Of a stretch of DNA of 40,021 nt, positions 18,286 to 28,600 are shown one piece after another. Positions within the stretch are counted from its first letter, which is position 1, and every line of letters begins with the position of its first letter. Source of the DNA: Pallidibacillus pasinlerensis. GTDB lineage: Bacteria; Bacillota; Bacilli; Bacillales; Caldibacillaceae. The DNA lies in the NCBI RefSeq assembly GCF_009996845.1, contig NZ_JAACYS010000021.1:1-40021 (forward strand). Reading direction: 5' to 3'. The translations under genes were made by a program, and so were the position numbers. The notes beneath the pieces are model-generated. The model had not been told where the DNA came from. It ran no database searches and saw nothing but the letters and a program-made list of their open reading frames with translations.

Positions 18286-19038
18286 TTATACAAACCATTC
18301 AATAAACTGATTGAAACTCCAATCGAGTCCGAACGTATAAATTGCAATTGCTAACGGTTTTCCTAATAAAATTATACTTGTAAACTTTAAATAAGTCATT
18401 TTCGTCGTTCCGGCTAAGTAACAAAGAAAATCATCCGGTGCGACCGGTGCAAAAATGGCAATAGTAAACAAAGTATCAAATTTTTTACTAGCTATCCATT
18501 TCATATACTTATCTTGCATTTTTTTACTAAAAAACAATTGGATAACTTTATGTCCGCACTGTTTAGCAATTGCAAATGCAGCAATTGATCCGAGGCATAT
18601 TCCTATATAATTTAGAATAAATCCTCCAACAGGACCAAAAAGTAAAACACCGCCAAGTAAACCAATTCCACCTGGTAATATAGGAAAAACGACTTGTATT
18701 GCTTGAAAGACAATAAAAACTACTGGAGCCCATACTCCAAATGGCATTAAGAATTCCTTTAATGCAACTTCCGAAGTAAAAATACCAGTGCGTAATCCAT
18801 AAATAATGAAAAGGATACAGCCAATAATACTAAAAATCGTTAACACATTCATTAATATTTTTATTCGACGACGGACTAGTTCATTAACAATGATTTTTTT
18901 CTTTTGTTTTTTTGGGATAAACTTTTTATAATTACTTTCCGTAATACAAGCGAGTTTGCTTTTTAATTCCTCTGTTACCATTTCACCCTTGTGTTTCGCT
19001 TTTTCATTCAAAAAGAAATACACCTCTTTATCATTCAT
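18286..19038 (-). CDS. VTT-domain (TVP38/TMEM64, DedA-like) membrane protein
   Basis: A 250-residue membrane protein. The first 60 residues are soluble and basic (KKFIPKKQKKKIIVNELVRR), followed by five or so helices. The VTT (SNARE-associated) signature is present as ILPGGIGLLGGVLLFGPVGG, then CLGSIAAFAIAKQCGHKVIQ and AIFAPVAPDDFLCYLAGTTK. Related DedA/TMEM64 proteins act as lipid scramblases or flippases. ATG 19038 has a weak site; ATG 18981, with AAGGGTGAA upstream, is an alternative start that would shorten the tail by 19 residues. Pairing with a glycosyltransferase suggests joint work on a membrane glycolipid; that is inference. Confidence 0.85.
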   Translation of the reverse strand: MNDKEVYFFLNEKAKHKGEMVTEELKSKLACITESNYKKFIPKKQKKKIIVNELVRRRIKILMNVLTIFSIIGCILFIIYGLRTGIFTSEVALKEFLMPFGVWAPVVFIVFQAIQVVFPILPGGIGLLGGVLLFGPVGGFILNYIGICLGSIAAFAIAKQCGHKVIQLFFSKKMQDKYMKWIASKKFDTLFTIAIFAPVAPDDFLCYLAGTTKMTYLKFTSIILLGKPLAIAIYTFGLDWSFNQFIEWFV

Positions 19039-19410
19039 AATTCCATTGTAGCGTAAAACTATTTTTCAGTGATTCTATTATACTTGACAATTTTCGAAAC
19101 ATGCGCAAGACATTTAATTTAAAAATAACTCAATAGTATTATACCTTTATCAACTAATTTTGTGTGAATAAATTTGAAAAGAATGGTAAAGTTATCAAAC
19201 CGTAAAAAACTGTATTTACATATATAACTGTAGTATGAATTTTAATTATTGCTTTTCAACCTATATACTTTAAATTTACTGTAAATTTTTCCCTTTTAGT
19301 ATCGCTTTTCAGATAAATTATGATTAAAATTCTTCCAGTTTTTCTTATATAAAAGGGGGATGTCATTAATATATTGTGAACAAATAACCTTACATTTTAC
19401 TGTTAAAAAT
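19039..19410. other. AT-rich intergenic region, no gene seen
   Basis: No ORF with a ribosome binding site or recognisable family is present on either strand. The part next to 19038 must hold the promoter for the VTT/glycosyltransferase pair on the minus strand; no convincing -35/-10 could be chosen because the region is very AT-rich. Confidence 0.5.
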
Positions 19411-19444
19411 ATGTAATTGTTAAAAAAATGTAATTGTTAAAAAA
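19411..19444. repeat. Perfect 17-bp tandem duplication
   Basis: ATGTAATTGTTAAAAAA occurs twice in a row (19411-19427 and 19428-19444), next to a hairpin terminator. It looks like a replication-slippage product. Confidence 0.8.
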
Positions 19445-19473
19445 ATGTCGCTCATCATTTGATGAACGACATT
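19444..19473 (-). terminator. Terminator of the decayed catalase gene
   Basis: AATGTCGCTCATCA and TGATGAACGACATT pair over 14 bp with one mismatch and a 2-nt loop; on the minus strand seven T follow. It lies just beyond the catalase remnant and is probably its original terminator. Confidence 0.75.
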
Positions 19474-19504
19474 ATCGCGTTTATCTATATAAAAATTTTT
19501 ATTA

Positions 19505-20129
<625 letters not shown>

Positions 20130-20169
20130 AGTTTATTGGAAACTAAAGATACAATTGAACTAAAGAAAG

Positions 20170-21666
20170 TTACGAATCCTTTTGTATCTGCTTTTGTTGA
20201 TCGAGTAACGAAGCGACAGATTGACTGGCTTCATCAGTGGATTGTAGTAATTGACTATTTTGTATTTCTTGCATATTCACAACAGAGGCAATTTCTTCTA
20301 ACGATGCACTTGCCTGTTCAATTACAGCACTAAACTCATTAATGGATTGTTCAATAGCATTTGACGTTTCTAAAATATCCTTCGTAAATTTTGAATAGGA
20401 CACAATGTTATCGTTCAGATCATAGAAATTGGATTGTATTTCATGAAATGCATTTTTCGTATGCTGTGAAAGGTTTAAAAGAGCTGTAATTTTCCCACTA
20501 GCATTTTCTACAACCATTACCGTATCTTCTGTTTCACTAATTAAATGACTTAAATTTTCATGAATTTGGGCTGTTGTTTGGCTCGTTGTATCAGCTAGTT
20601 TTCTAACTTCCTCTGCCACAACAGCAAAACCCTTTCCTGCCTCTCCTGCTCTTGCTGCTTCAATAGTTGCATTTAAAGCAAGCATATTTGTTTTTGCAGC
20701 AATATCTTCGACAACTTTAGCAAAGTTTGATGTGTCATTAATAATACGGGCTAAAGATTTTATTCGAGAATTAACTTGTCCCATCTGATTATAAGTTTCA
20801 TGTAATTCTTCACTTAATTTAGATATAGATTGTTCCCCAACCTGTGTCGTTTTTTCTGCATTTCCTGCTTCCTGTTGTAGCCACTGGGCAAGTTCATTCG
20901 TTTTATGGATCACTTGATTAGTTTCGCTCAATGAGGCGGTAATTTCGGAAATTGAATCTGATTGAACCTGAATCCCAGCGGAAATTTCATTAACAGATCG
21001 GTTAATCTCTTTCGCTGATTCAAAGTTCTCATTACTCTTTTCTTGAACGACATTAATTAAATTTGATAAATTTTGCGTACTTTCCGCAATAGCCAAACCC
21101 ATTTTCTTATTCTCATTGAGTAATTGTTCAGTTTTTTCTTGTAAACCGATGACATCTTTAGACATTTTGCGAGATATCGCTAATTGAAACCCTAATAATA
21201 CACTAACTAGCCCATAGATTAGGTATATGGTGCCATATTGCCCAACCGCTAATGATAAGACATCATGATGTAAAAAGGTAAAGAGTAACATGGTTAAAAA
21301 TCCTAATGCTGATGCCAACACCAATATTTTTACTTCCATATAAATTGCTGATGCTGCAATCAACACATAAAGTAAAAAGTATGTAGTTGGCGACACGCTG
21401 TTTTCCATAATAATAAATAAAACAATAGCAAGATCTAGCATTGCTATATATGGGATATATTCGATTCCCTTATTATATTTATGCATGAAATAAATAATAC
21501 TGAGGCCGATTCCACCACCAATGACGATGGAAAGAATTAGAGGTAATTCTTTTTGTAAAATAACATCAACAATCGTGGCCAATATCACACAAGAAAATAA
21601 AGCTTTTATAATTAAATTATTTTTTCTTTTTAAATCAGCTAATTTTATTTTTTCTATTTCACTCAT
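20170..21666 (-). CDS. Methyl-accepting chemotaxis protein with multi-helix membrane sensor
   Basis: A 498-residue chemoreceptor with six membrane helices in residues 18-165 and no large outside domain, then a cytoplasmic signalling region. The tip reads [20 protein letters not shown] (323-342) followed by [19 protein letters not shown]. No clear HAMP domain is visible; helix six joins a coiled coil directly. This layout suggests sensing of a membrane-linked or small permeating signal. The ribosome binding site is GGAGGGGG. It stands between catalase debris and the isoprenoid synthase gene; nothing links their functions. Only about 40 bp separate its stop from the catalase remnant, so deletion may have brought them together. 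Confidence 0.92.
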   Translation of the reverse strand: MSEIEKIKLADLKRKNNLIIKALFSCVILATIVDVILQKELPLILSIVIGGGIGLSIIYFMHKYNKGIEYIPYIAMLDLAIVLFIIMENSVSPTTYFLLYVLIAASAIYMEVKILVLASALGFLTMLLFTFLHHDVLSLAVGQYGTIYLIYGLVSVLLGFQLAISRKMSKDVIGLQEKTEQLLNENKKMGLAIAESTQNLSNLINVVQEKSNENFESAKEINRSVNEISAGIQVQSDSISEITASLSETNQVIHKTNELAQWLQQEAGNAEKTTQVGEQSISKLSEELHETYNQMGQVNSRIKSLARIINDTSNFAKVVEDIAAKTNMLALNATIEAARAGEAGKGFAVVAEEVRKLADTTSQTTAQIHENLSHLISETEDTVMVVENASGKITALLNLSQHTKNAFHEIQSNFYDLNDNIVSYSKFTKDILETSNAIEQSINEFSAVIEQASASLEEIASVVNMQEIQNSQLLQSTDEASQSVASLLDQQKQIQKDS

Positions 21667-21787
21667 TGGTCCCCCTCCTTTATACCATTTGCAATGACTT
21701 TCACCCTCACGAGAGTGATTATTATGAATATTGTATCATTTTTTAAATAAAAAATAATCCCAAACACCTTTTACTATACAAATTTAA

Positions 21788-21813
21788 AGGCTGACCGTTA
21801 TATTGATCAGCCT
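21788..21813 (-). terminator. Intrinsic terminator after isoprenoid synthase gene
   Basis: AGGCTGA (21788-21794) pairs with TCAGCCT (21807-21813); TTTAAATTT follows on the minus strand. The stem is short, so strength is uncertain. Confidence 0.65.
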
Positions 21814-21824
21814 AATTTCAATAA

Positions 21825-24206
21825 TTAATAATTACGAAGTACAAAGTAATTTAATAATTGCTTTAAAAAAGGAGTGTTTAATTGCAGTTTTTGCAAAGCA
21901 TCATATGCTAGACAATAATGTTCCCACATCGCTTTTTTCGCATTTTCTTTACCTAAAACTGTAACGAAAGTGGAACTATCGTTTTCCTTATCGAGTCCCA
22001 TTGGTTTTCCTAGTAAACTTTGATAACCTTCAACATCAAGCAAATCATCCTTTATTTGAAAGGCGATTCCTGCATATTTTGCGAATTGTTTTAATAACTC
22101 GATTTCCTTGTCTTCAACACGCGCTAGAATTGCAGGCATAACAAGGGATGCTTCAAAACCAATTCCTGTTTTATAAAGACACATCCTATTTAACTCTTCT
22201 AGGTTTAATCTTTTTCCCTTTGCAGTTAAATCCATCGCTTGACCAATGCACATTTTTTGGATTATTTGCGAAGAATATTGAATAAGATTTAGTACAACAC
22301 GTTCATCGAACTTCGTAAGCTTTGTTTGTTCCTCTACCGCTTTTTGTGTCATATATAATCCCGTTAATTCGGCTATTGCCGTATTGTAAGTTTCATGAAG
22401 TGTCGGTCTACCACGACGTGTTTTCGCATTATCTTGTGTTGGAAGATCATCAAAAATTAATGATGCTGTATGCATGTACTCTAAAGATTTCAGTAATGGA
22501 AAAATCTCGGATTCATTTAATCCGTATTCTTTTACCCCCATCACCCATGTCATAATTGGGCGTAACCTTTTCCCATCACCTTCTAAACTGTAATTAGCCG
22601 CATCAATAATCGATTCATTAGGGAGATTATGTTCATTTTGAATTAATAAATTTTTATTTATCTTTGTACGAACTGTTTTCACTGTTTCCGAGAAATTCTT
22701 TCTTGCTTGTTCTTCATTTTTTAAAATCGTAATCATACGGTCTCGGAGTAATTTATCATAAAAATCTACATCCGTAGCCTTATTTACCATTATTTGAATT
22801 AACTCGTTGAAAGAAGCATCATTTACGGCAAATATATTCATCACTTTTTCATAGTTATCATCGCCTAATCGGGATTTAAGACGTTTTAAACTATTTACTG
22901 CCCGATTTAATATTACTTCTCGTACATCTCCATTAGAGGAATACACATTATGGATTAAATAAGCAATTACTGTCCAATATAATTCAAATGGGTTTATTAA
23001 ATCAGTACGTTTTTTATAATATTTATAATAGTACGTAAAAGGAGTGACCGCACCATTTTCTAAATCCTTAAATAAATCGGTGAAGTCATCCGCCAATTGG
23101 TTATAAATGCCGTAATAAAAAGTTCTATTATCAAAGCCAGGATCTTCAGGGGCACTTAAGATGGTGCGCACTATGAGTCTTGATGAAGATGATTTTAAAA
23201 TGATTGGTATAAAGAGGTCCTCATTCGTGTAATTTGAATTATCCAATGTTTTTTTCCGATCGACTTCTTGAGAATGAAAGAAAATATAAGCTTGTTCATA
23301 AAATTTTTGTTTTGTTTCTGAACGTTGATTTTGTTTGATTAATTCAAAAGCCTTGCGTAATTCAGTATAAACTTCTTCAATGAATTTTTTATTTTCACCT
23401 GTCCATACTCCTAATTCTGGCGCAGTACCTGTAATTAATGTTGTTCGAATTAAATGACTAAAGCGATTTTGCTCAGCTTCAGATAATATTTTAGAATCTA
23501 ACAAATCATCAATATAAGGATACGTAATACCATACGCATAACCTAACTTAATCGCTCGAGTTAGTCGTTTACTCTGCTCTTCTTTTGAAATACCAACCGG
23601 CATCTCTTCCCGTTCTTGCATTACAACGCCACCAACAATTTTGATTAGTTTTCGCTTCGCTTCTTCCCGGTCCATCCCATCTGGAATTGCTCTTGCAACT
23701 TTTTGCAGTTTTTCAATTAACCAAATCGTTGCTAATTCCGTATCTTCTTTTTTAGCGTCACGATAAATTCGTGCCCAATCAAAAGTTTGGTCCAATTGTT
23801 CGCTTTTCTTGCCTGAGTGATTCACTTCTGTATGCAAATCTTCCTTTAAATTTTCTACAATTTCCTTAATTCGTTTCTGCGTTTTTTTGTCATCTAACGT
23901 CTTACCTAAATCTCTCATAAAAATATAAGAAACACTGCGATACAAATACTGTTCCAAACGCTCGGTTTTAATAAGCCATTTAATGTATTGCCGATGTTGT
24001 TTTTGCTGTGGAATTTCTATTTTAGAAAAAAATGCACCGACGGGTCCTAATACATGGTCCTTTTTCCAAATTTGAAAATCACTCGTCAACTGTTTAATAT
24101 AAGTTTTTTCTTCATATTGCTTTATCAAATCTTGAAAATAAACTTTCGCTTGTTTTTCTGCTGATTGATATGTTTCTTCCGGTTTTCTTAATATTAATTC
24201 ATTCAT
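21825..24206 (-). CDS. Two-domain class I isoprenoid synthase (polyprenyl synthetase fusion)
   Basis: A 793-residue protein. The C-terminal part (about 500-793) is a trans-prenyl diphosphate synthase: GDGKRLRP (543-550), first aspartate-rich motif DDLPTQDNAKTRRGR from 586, GQAMDL (655-660), KTGIGFEASL, and second motif QIKDDLLDVEG (717-727). The AILAGD-type motif of the family is altered to IAELTGLYM. The N-terminal 490 residues are helical and contain two Asp-rich motifs, YGITYPYIDDLLDSK (225-239) and YNQLADDFTDLFKDLENG (368-385), which look like the paired metal-diphosphate sites of a class I terpene synthase fold. This would make a prenyltransferase plus cyclase-like fusion. The product is unknown. 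It is a single gene with GAGGT ahead of the ATG. The C-terminal assignment is sure; the N-terminal one is inference. Confidence 0.8.
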   Translation of the reverse strand: MNELILRKPEETYQSAEKQAKVYFQDLIKQYEEKTYIKQLTSDFQIWKKDHVLGPVGAFFSKIEIPQQKQHRQYIKWLIKTERLEQYLYRSVSYIFMRDLGKTLDDKKTQKRIKEIVENLKEDLHTEVNHSGKKSEQLDQTFDWARIYRDAKKEDTELATIWLIEKLQKVARAIPDGMDREEAKRKLIKIVGGVVMQEREEMPVGISKEEQSKRLTRAIKLGYAYGITYPYIDDLLDSKILSEAEQNRFSHLIRTTLITGTAPELGVWTGENKKFIEEVYTELRKAFELIKQNQRSETKQKFYEQAYIFFHSQEVDRKKTLDNSNYTNEDLFIPIILKSSSSRLIVRTILSAPEDPGFDNRTFYYGIYNQLADDFTDLFKDLENGAVTPFTYYYKYYKKRTDLINPFELYWTVIAYLIHNVYSSNGDVREVILNRAVNSLKRLKSRLGDDNYEKVMNIFAVNDASFNELIQIMVNKATDVDFYDKLLRDRMITILKNEEQARKNFSETVKTVRTKINKNLLIQNEHNLPNESIIDAANYSLEGDGKRLRPIMTWVMGVKEYGLNESEIFPLLKSLEYMHTASLIFDDLPTQDNAKTRRGRPTLHETYNTAIAELTGLYMTQKAVEEQTKLTKFDERVVLNLIQYSSQIIQKMCIGQAMDLTAKGKRLNLEELNRMCLYKTGIGFEASLVMPAILARVEDKEIELLKQFAKYAGIAFQIKDDLLDVEGYQSLLGKPMGLDKENDSSTFVTVLGKENAKKAMWEHYCLAYDALQKLQLNTPFLKQLLNYFVLRNY

Positions 24207-24457
24207 AAAATATATACCTCATCCGTTCATGAAAAATTTTTATCAAACTTATCGTGCTACATTTATGTAAAAAAATTTATGTAACACCGTTAAAATTCCT
24301 CTAGTTTTGCTTATTATCTATATATATCTATTGTACATGAATTTATTTATTATAAATTTAAATTGTATGTTTTTATATTAAGAATATTTTCTAATTAAAT
24401 TTTTCTATTATAAGAAAATCCCTTAGTGACTTTTTAGCGGACACAAAGAGATACATA

Positions 24458-24866
24458 TTATTCTTCTCCTTCTAAGTAGGATAAAGAAACTTTTAAATTG
24501 GCATTACGTTCACGAATTCGGTTTAGTAAGTCTTGTTTTTTTATTTCCGGTTTTGTACTGATAGCAAAAGTATATAAAATCATTGTACCAAGATTTGTCG
24601 TTTCTACTTTTCGTAACTCATGACGTTCTGTATAATTTTCAAAAATATCATCGAATAACTCGTCGTAAATTAAATTCTCAGGAACTGTAATTTTTAAAAT
24701 TTGTGTATCTTTACCTTTTGCATAGTCGTATTTGTATAAGAAATTTATCAAAGCGCTTATAAGGAGACATTTGTTCAACAACCATATCATATTGTTGTTT
24801 CGTAATTAAATATTTTTTCTCCCTACGGCTAAATATTTCTATCGCCACTTGTCTCATCCTTTCCAT
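24458..24866 (-). pseudogene. Fused remnants of a VTC-domain protein and a DUF4956 protein
   Basis: Starting at ATG 24866, with AAAGGAGAAC upstream, the minus strand encodes RREKKYLITKQQYDMVVEQM, the N-terminal motif of VTC (polyphosphate polymerase-like) proteins, but after RFDKF the frame runs into a stop at 24711. From about 24745, in another frame, the sequence becomes INFLYKYDYAKG, LKITVPENLIYDELFDDIFE and RERNANLKVSL, which is the soluble C-terminus of DUF4956 membrane proteins. In many bacteria a VTC gene is followed directly by a DUF4956 gene; here a deletion of roughly 1 kb (my estimate) has removed the middle of both. The shadow ORF from 24790 has no proper start. Neither product can work. 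Confidence 0.75.
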
Positions 24867-24974
24867 TGTTCTCCTTTTGTTTACGTTAATTTAATAATTA
24901 ATTTACATTGTTAAAATACATTGAGAGGAAAATGAGAATTTGATTAGAAAGTTCTTTAATGTATAGGAAAAAAG

Positions 24975-25020
24975 AAAAACCTCAGATTAATCGTCAAAAG
25001 CAATTAAACTGAGGTTTTTT
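24975..25020. terminator. Bidirectional terminator
   Basis: AAAAACCTCAG (24975-24985) pairs with CTGAGGTTTTT (25009-25019), with further TTAAT/ATTAA pairing inside. A- and T-runs on both sides allow use on either strand; it ends the acetyltransferase gene. Confidence 0.85.
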
Positions 25021-25035
25021 ATCCAAAAAATAAAC

Positions 25036-25539
25036 TTATTTAAACTGTTTTGCTAAGTTTTCTAATGTTTGGTCATGCAAGCGATAAACGGTCCATTCAT
25101 TCATCGGGACTGCACCCATTGCTTTGTAAAATTTTATCGACGGTTCATTCCAGTCAAGGCATGACCATTCCATACGTCCACAGTTTCTTTCAACTGCCAG
25201 ATGGGCTAAGTAGGCGAGAATTGTTTTTCCGAATCCTTTCCCACGCATCTCTGGTTTTATATATAAATCTTCTAAATATAAGCCAGGTCGTCCGACAAAG
25301 GTGGAAAAATTATGGAAAAATAACGCAAAGCCGACAGGTTCTTCTTTATATTCCGCAATAATGACTTCAGCTACTTTTTTCTCAAAAAGGGATTCGTATA
25401 AAATTTCTTCCGTTGCAACAACTTCATCTAACATTTTTTCATAAATGGCAAGTTCTTTTATAAATTGGAAAATAAGTGAAATATCTTGTTCTTTAGCAAA
25501 TCGTAGACAGAAATCTTCTATTTTCGTTTCAATAATCAT
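25036..25539 (-). CDS. GNAT N-acetyltransferase, SSAT/diamine acetyltransferase-like
   Basis: A 167-residue GNAT enzyme closely patterned on spermidine/spermine or thialysine acetyltransferases. Acetyl-CoA motif A is KPEMRGKGFGKTILAYLAHL; the SSAT-type block GRPGLYLEDLYIKPE precedes it, and CGRMEWSCLDWNEPSIKFY with the conserved Tyr follows. The likely substrate is a polyamine or a lysine-like amine, inferred from the family. ATG 25539 has TGAGGT seven bases upstream; a GTG two codons earlier overlaps that site and is less likely. It lies 69 bp after dpaL in the same direction with no clear terminator between, so the two may be co-transcribed. Confidence 0.85.
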   Translation of the reverse strand: MIIETKIEDFCLRFAKEQDISLIFQFIKELAIYEKMLDEVVATEEILYESLFEKKVAEVIIAEYKEEPVGFALFFHNFSTFVGRPGLYLEDLYIKPEMRGKGFGKTILAYLAHLAVERNCGRMEWSCLDWNEPSIKFYKAMGAVPMNEWTVYRLHDQTLENLAKQFK

Positions 25540-25608
25540 ATCCACACCTCATTTAATATAAAATATGTTTTCTATTATAAACGATTTTCGTTACATTGCT
25601 TTACTTAT

Positions 25609-26838
25609 TTAAAGTGATGAATATGCACCGTCCCAAACAATTTTTCGGTAGTGCTCCGGGTCAGTATCCCCTTCAGTACTTATGACTAAAATTTCCGAAT
25701 CAGCATTGATTTGTAACGCCTCTTTTATTTGTGCCAATGTATGATTTTCCGTTAACAAACTTACGATGCCAATGCCAATCCCGCCACCGGATTCACCGGA
25801 TATAATTCGAGGATCATTACCGATTGGATTAGCTAATATTCGCATCCCTCTTGCAGCTACATAATCAGGTGAAGAGATAAATACATCTGCATAATCTTTT
25901 AATACATTCCATGCTGTTTTACTCGGCTCCCCACAGGCTAAGCCTGCCATAATTGTTTGTAAATCCCCTTTTACGGCGTGTGGGTTTCCATCATTCATCT
26001 TCATAGATTTATAGAAGCAATTCGCATTATATGGTTCAACAATAACGGTTAGCGGCCTGTTATCACCAAACTTTTCAACAAAGTAACTTTGAATACTAGC
26101 TGGAAACGAACCGACCCCAGACTGTAAGAATACATGGGTTGGACGACTTGAACCTGTTTCAACAATTTGTTCCATTGCCTCATCAATAAGTGTGGCATAA
26201 CCTTGCATAATCCAATTAGGGATTTTTTCATACCCATCCCAAGCTGTATCTTGTACTAATACCCAGCCATTTTCTTCCGCCTTTTGTTTTGCTAAACGAA
26301 CCGTATCATCATAGTTTAAATCGGTAATATATGCTTCTGCACCTGCTTTTTTTATATTATTTAAGCGAACTTCAGAAGACCCTTTTGGCATATAAACGAC
26401 GGATCTTTGACCTAATTCGTTGGCTGCCCAAGCTATTCCCCGTCCATGGTTACCGTCAGTCGCTGTAACAAATGTAATGTCACCGAGCTTTTCTTTAATT
26501 TCCTTACTCCTTAATTTTTCAAAGGATAGTTCAGAAATATCAACATTTAATTTTTCTGCTAAATATTTTCCAACGGCGTAAGATCCACCAAGTACTTTAA
26601 AAGCGTTCAAACCGAAGCGATATGACTCATCTTTTAACCAAATATTTTTTACACCAAATTGGTTTGCTAAATCTTTTAAATGGTGAAGTGGTGTTTCTTT
26701 ATATTGTGGAAAACTTTTATGAAACTCTCTAACCCTTTGAACGACTTCGTGATCCATAAATGATGTTGAAGCTTTCTTATACTCTATTTTTCTTGCATTT
26801 TCGTTCACTATGTATTTCATTACTCTTGAATTACCCAT
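25609..26838 (-). CDS. dpaL: Diaminopropionate ammonia-lyase
   Basis: A 409-residue PLP enzyme of the YgeX/DpaL group, which breaks 2,3-diaminopropionate into pyruvate and ammonia and also accepts serine-like substrates. The Schiff-base lysine lies in ESYRFGLNAFKVLGGSYA (Lys81), and a PLP-phosphate loop GESGGGIGIGI is near the C-terminus. TATDGNHGRGIAWAA, VLVQDTAWDGYEKIPNWIMQ and THVFLQSGVGSFPASI are further hallmarks. Two in-frame ATG codons lie four bases apart from each other; the second (26838) has GGGGG at a better distance. It lies between the PepV remnant and an SSAT-like acetyltransferase, a grouping that suggests breakdown of amino compounds. Confidence 0.93.
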   Translation of the reverse strand: MGNSRVMKYIVNENARKIEYKKASTSFMDHEVVQRVREFHKSFPQYKETPLHHLKDLANQFGVKNIWLKDESYRFGLNAFKVLGGSYAVGKYLAEKLNVDISELSFEKLRSKEIKEKLGDITFVTATDGNHGRGIAWAANELGQRSVVYMPKGSSEVRLNNIKKAGAEAYITDLNYDDTVRLAKQKAEENGWVLVQDTAWDGYEKIPNWIMQGYATLIDEAMEQIVETGSSRPTHVFLQSGVGSFPASIQSYFVEKFGDNRPLTVIVEPYNANCFYKSMKMNDGNPHAVKGDLQTIMAGLACGEPSKTAWNVLKDYADVFISSPDYVAARGMRILANPIGNDPRIISGESGGGIGIGIVSLLTENHTLAQIKEALQINADSEILVISTEGDTDPEHYRKIVWDGAYSSL

Positions 26839-26903
26839 CTCCATCCCCCACTTTTTTTACTACATTTATAATGTAAATCATGTTGTATTCTTTCTTACCT
26901 TTT

Positions 26904-26943
26904 AAAAAAGCAATTGGCGACAAAATACACCAATTGCTTTTTT
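26904..26943 (-). terminator. Intrinsic terminator after pepV
   Basis: AAAAAAGCAATTGG (26904-26917) pairs perfectly with CCAATTGCTTTTTT (26930-26943); 12-nt loop, T-run on either strand. Confidence 0.88.
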
Positions 26944-26981
26944 TTATATTCGTACTTTTTACAAAAACAACTTGTATGATT

Positions 26982-28391
26982 TTATTTTGCCAATTCATAA
27001 ATGGCTTGTGCATATATCGCTGTTGCTTTTAATAAATCATCAACATAGGCATATTCATCCTTTTGATGCATTACATCTTCTCTTCCTGGGAAAAGGGCAC
27101 CAAAGGCAACGCCATGTTCTAATGCTCTAGCATATGTACCGCCACCGATGGCTAGTAATTCCGCCTTTTCTCCCGTATGTTCTTCATAAACCTTTTGTAA
27201 AGTTTTAATGAGCGGATCATCTTTTTTCACATATGTCGGTTTCGAATCAGTGAAGTTTTCAAGCTGCAAATCAGATTCTTTCAACTTCGCTTCAATTCTT
27301 CTTTTACCTAAATCTATATTAAATGTCACTGGGTAGCGCATATTGCAACCGATTCTACCACCTTTATCCTTCGTATAACTCATGACACCGACATTAATCG
27401 TCAATTCACCGGAGTCTTCATCTTCAAAAACAATATCAAACACTTCGCCACGATCTTTATTGTAAAATTGAGCGATTGTTTCAATATATTTTTTACCCGC
27501 TACATCTAGTTCTACATCTTTTAAAAACTGGGCTAGGAAAATACCGGCATTTTTCCCGTTCCGTGGTTCGGCACCATGGGCACTCATACCGACAAGTGTT
27601 AGAACGAGCTTGCCCTCTTGTTTTGTAACTTTTCCTTCTAAACCTTTATTTGCAAGATATGCTTCATAATTTTCGGCAATTTTATCTGCATCGTTTTGAA
27701 CCGTTAAATGGGCTTCGGCGAAATCAGGAACCATGTTATAGCGAAGGCCGGATTGGAAGGATAACAATTGAACTGGTGCGTCTCCCTCGCTGTTTTCTGG
27801 CTTTTACACAATATCAAAGTCAGAAATTCCCTTTTCCGCAAAAATAATCGGGAAGTCGGCGTCAGGAACAAAACCTAATGTCGGCATTTCTTCATGTTTA
27901 AAGTAATGGTCAACACAGCGCCAATCACTTTCTTCATCCGTACCGATAATGAGGCGGACTCTTTTATTAAGCGGAAGTCCTAATTCTTTCACAATTTTCA
28001 TTGCATAATAGGCTGCCATTGTTGGACCTTTGTCATCGCTGGCACCACGGGCATAAATCTTTCCGTCCTTAACAACTCCACTATAAGGATCCACACTCCA
28101 GCCGTCTCCTTCTGGTACAACGTCAATATGGCCGAGAACTCCGACAAGTTCGGAACCTTCACCCATTTCGAGGTGACCTGCCAAGTTGCCGACATTTTTC
28201 GTTTGAAAGCCGTCTTTTTCACCTAAATGTAATAGAAATTGTAATGCTTCTTGTATTCCAGGACCTAGCGGCGCGTCTTCCGTTGCATTTTCTTCATCAA
28301 GAACACTTTTAATTTGTAAAAGACCTTGTAAGTCTTTAATAAAATCGTCTTTACGCTTTAATACTTCGTCCATCCAATGAATTTCAGTCAT
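26982..28391 (-). pseudogene. pepV: PepV dipeptidase with an in-frame nonsense codon
   Basis: The whole reading frame of 469 codons encodes a PepV/M20A dipeptidase, which cleaves Xaa-Xaa dipeptides with two zinc ions. The first metal site is VGVLGHIDVVPEGDGWSVDP, then YARGASDDKGPTMAAYYAMK and the catalytic pair LIIGTDEESDW; the second half has NMVPDFAEAHLTVQ, MSAHGAEPRNGKNA and IGGGTYARALEHGVAFG. Codon 196 (27804-27806) is TAA where relatives have a sense codon, and the frame resumes exactly. Nothing else is missing. A CAA-to-TAA change would suffice. Either the gene is newly dead or the base is a sequencing error; readthrough of this stop is less likely. A terminator follows. Confidence 0.85.
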
Positions 28392-28600
28392 GTTTGATGT
28401 ACTCCTTTCTAGATTCGCATGTACCTATTAATATTACCATTTTTTATAAAAAGGAATGCATTCTTGGGAGATAAAGATATAAAATTTCATTGTTTTTTGA
28501 GAAAATCTTTCTTTTTTAAAAATGAATTTTGGTTATTTCCTTTAAAATATGCTAATTTTATAGATTTTTATTTTAAATATGCACCTATAATCTGGAGTTT
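28392..28600. other. AT-rich intergenic stretch upstream of pepV
   Basis: It must contain the pepV promoter on the minus strand. A plus-strand ORF here is Phe/Leu-rich, lacks a ribosome binding site and resembles nothing, so no gene is called. Confidence 0.5.
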
